From NCBI GenBank assembly GCA_938030735.1, contig CALHIM010000010.1, positions 30,812 to 94,811 of the forward strand: 64,000 nt of DNA. The letters run 5' to 3'. A program made the position numbers and the translations under genes. The notes beneath the pieces are model-generated. The model did no database searches. It was not told the origin of the DNA and saw only the letters and a list, made by a program, of their open reading frames with translations. Below, piece after piece: positions 63,720-64,000 of this stretch. Origin of the DNA: an uncultured bacterium (GTDB lineage Bacteria; Patescibacteriota; Saccharimonadia; Saccharimonadales; Saccharimonadaceae). How positions within the stretch are numbered: the first letter of the stretch is position 1; each line of letters opens with the position of its first letter.

Positions 63720-63742
63720 AAAGCCCCTCGAATAAGGGGCTA
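63720..63742 (-). terminator. Terminator of the LPXTG protein gene
   Basis: AGCCCC (63722-63727) pairs with GGGGCT (63736-63741), then TTTTAAAATT on minus. Confidence 0.75.
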
Positions 63743-63769
63743 TAAGTTGATAGACTGTGATGAGTTTAT

Positions 63770-64000
63770 TTATTGTTTCTTGCGAAGCGTGAACCATGCT
63801 AAACCAGCTGCTAGCAACCCTGCTAAGACTGCAAAGGTTGATTCTTTTTCACCAGTTTCTGGCAATTGAGGTTTATCAGGTTTATCTGGATCTTTTTGAT
63901 CTTTAGCTGGTTCCGGAGTCGGAGTTGGCGTTGGCGCTGGTTCCGGAGTCGGAGTTGGCGTTGGCGCTGGTTCCGGAGTCGGAGTTGGCGTTGGCGCTGG
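63770..64000 (-). CDS. LPXTG surface protein, C-terminal part (gene continues beyond the window)
   Basis: The last 76 residues of a gene entering from the right. Reading towards the C-terminus: a Pro/Thr spacer of three PAPTPTPTPE repeats, a short Lys/Asp linker (KDQKDPDKPDKP), the sortase motif LPETGEKES, a hydrophobic helix (FAVLAGLLAAGLAWF) and the basic stop RKKQ. This is the full cell-wall sorting signal used by class A sortases of monoderm bacteria. The spacer probably lifts the N-terminal domain away from the wall; that domain is outside the window. Confidence 0.92.
   Translation of the reverse strand, partial: PAPTPTPTPEPAPTPTPTPEPAPTPTPTPEPAKDQKDPDKPDKPQLPETGEKESTFAVLAGLLAAGLAWFTLRKKQ
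63911..64000 (-). repeat. Three tandem 30-base units in the LPXTG gene
   Basis: Three identical direct repeats (63911-63940, 63941-63970, 63971-64000), each encoding ten residues PAPTPTPTPE. The array probably continues past the edge. Notably GC-richer than the surroundings. Confidence 0.95.

Noticed and set aside
1..64000. UGA recoded as Gly (SR1/Gracilibacteria code)
   Set aside because: Genes end normally at UGA (for example 22070-22072, overlapping the rsmD start), and the tRNA-Trp has a CCA anticodon; no gene reads sensibly through UGA.
1..64000. CRISPR array or cas genes
   Set aside because: No regularly spaced direct repeats of 24-40 bases occur; the only tandem repeat is the in-frame 30-base array in the LPXTG gene, and there is no Cas-like protein.
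1..64000. Insertion sequences or transposases
   Set aside because: No transposase motifs (DDE, HUH, IS200-type) and no terminal inverted repeats with target duplications were seen.

Overview
The window is AT-rich bacterial chromosome (about one third G+C by eye) and most probably comes from the Candidate Phyla Radiation, best fit Candidatus Saccharibacteria (TM7). The evidence is indirect. There is no rpmD (L30) between rpsE and rplO and no rpmC (L29) between rplP and rpsQ. Coding is tight, with many 1-11 base overlaps. The surface is monoderm, with an LPXTG protein at the right edge. Glycogen-type carbohydrate enzymes and many short orphan genes are present. UGA is used as a normal stop (for example at 22072), which argues against the UGA-recoding SR1/Gracilibacteria.

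Layout. 1-1800: short orphan genes on the minus strand. 1880: tRNA-Gln(CUG), followed by a small accessory patch (about 1955-4059) holding two genes that appear to start at AUA, an unknown gene and a decayed gene. 4060-7904: yggU-like gene, tgt, rplK, a nucleotidyltransferase-like gene, nusG, secE. 7996-16562: a sensor kinase and a replication/repair run (UvrD-nuclease, DUF2797, dnaX, dnaB). 16595-25288: orphans, trigger factor, a SpoU methyltransferase, an FAD oxidase, a phospholipase C-like protein, rsmD, membrane proteins, rpsL-rpsG. 25607-34853: two paralogous orphans, mnmA/DUF218/iscS, a zinc-finger microprotein with a structured leader, and a heterodimeric ABC exporter. 35041: tRNA-Trp. 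35341-40653: a metallopeptidase and a GT4/GH57/GH15 glycogen-type cluster. 40867-47154 and 51864-53807: the S10/spc ribosomal protein cluster cut in two, with a two-component system, an orphan and a NatAB-type ABC system in between. 54031-64000: a glycerophosphodiesterase, a GNAT-like orphan, a P-type ATPase, a TPR protein, holB, a pseudouridine synthase, trpS, an alpha/beta hydrolase and the 3' end of an LPXTG protein gene.

Three genome-wide features stand out. First, the 8-base palindrome TTTCGAAA (core TTCGAA) recurs far above expectation on every scale, in all three codon phases and between genes, like the cyanobacterial HIP1 palindrome. Second, two expression styles coexist: many housekeeping genes have the -10 box 6-8 bases before the start codon (leaderless mRNA), whereas orphan genes sit in self-contained cassettes (strong promoter, leader often with a perfect hairpin, strong Shine-Dalgarno, short ORF, immediate terminator). 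Third, two genes in the accessory patch have a good Shine-Dalgarno but only AUA at the start position. All promoter, start and paralogy calls are by eye from the sequence. No database search was possible.
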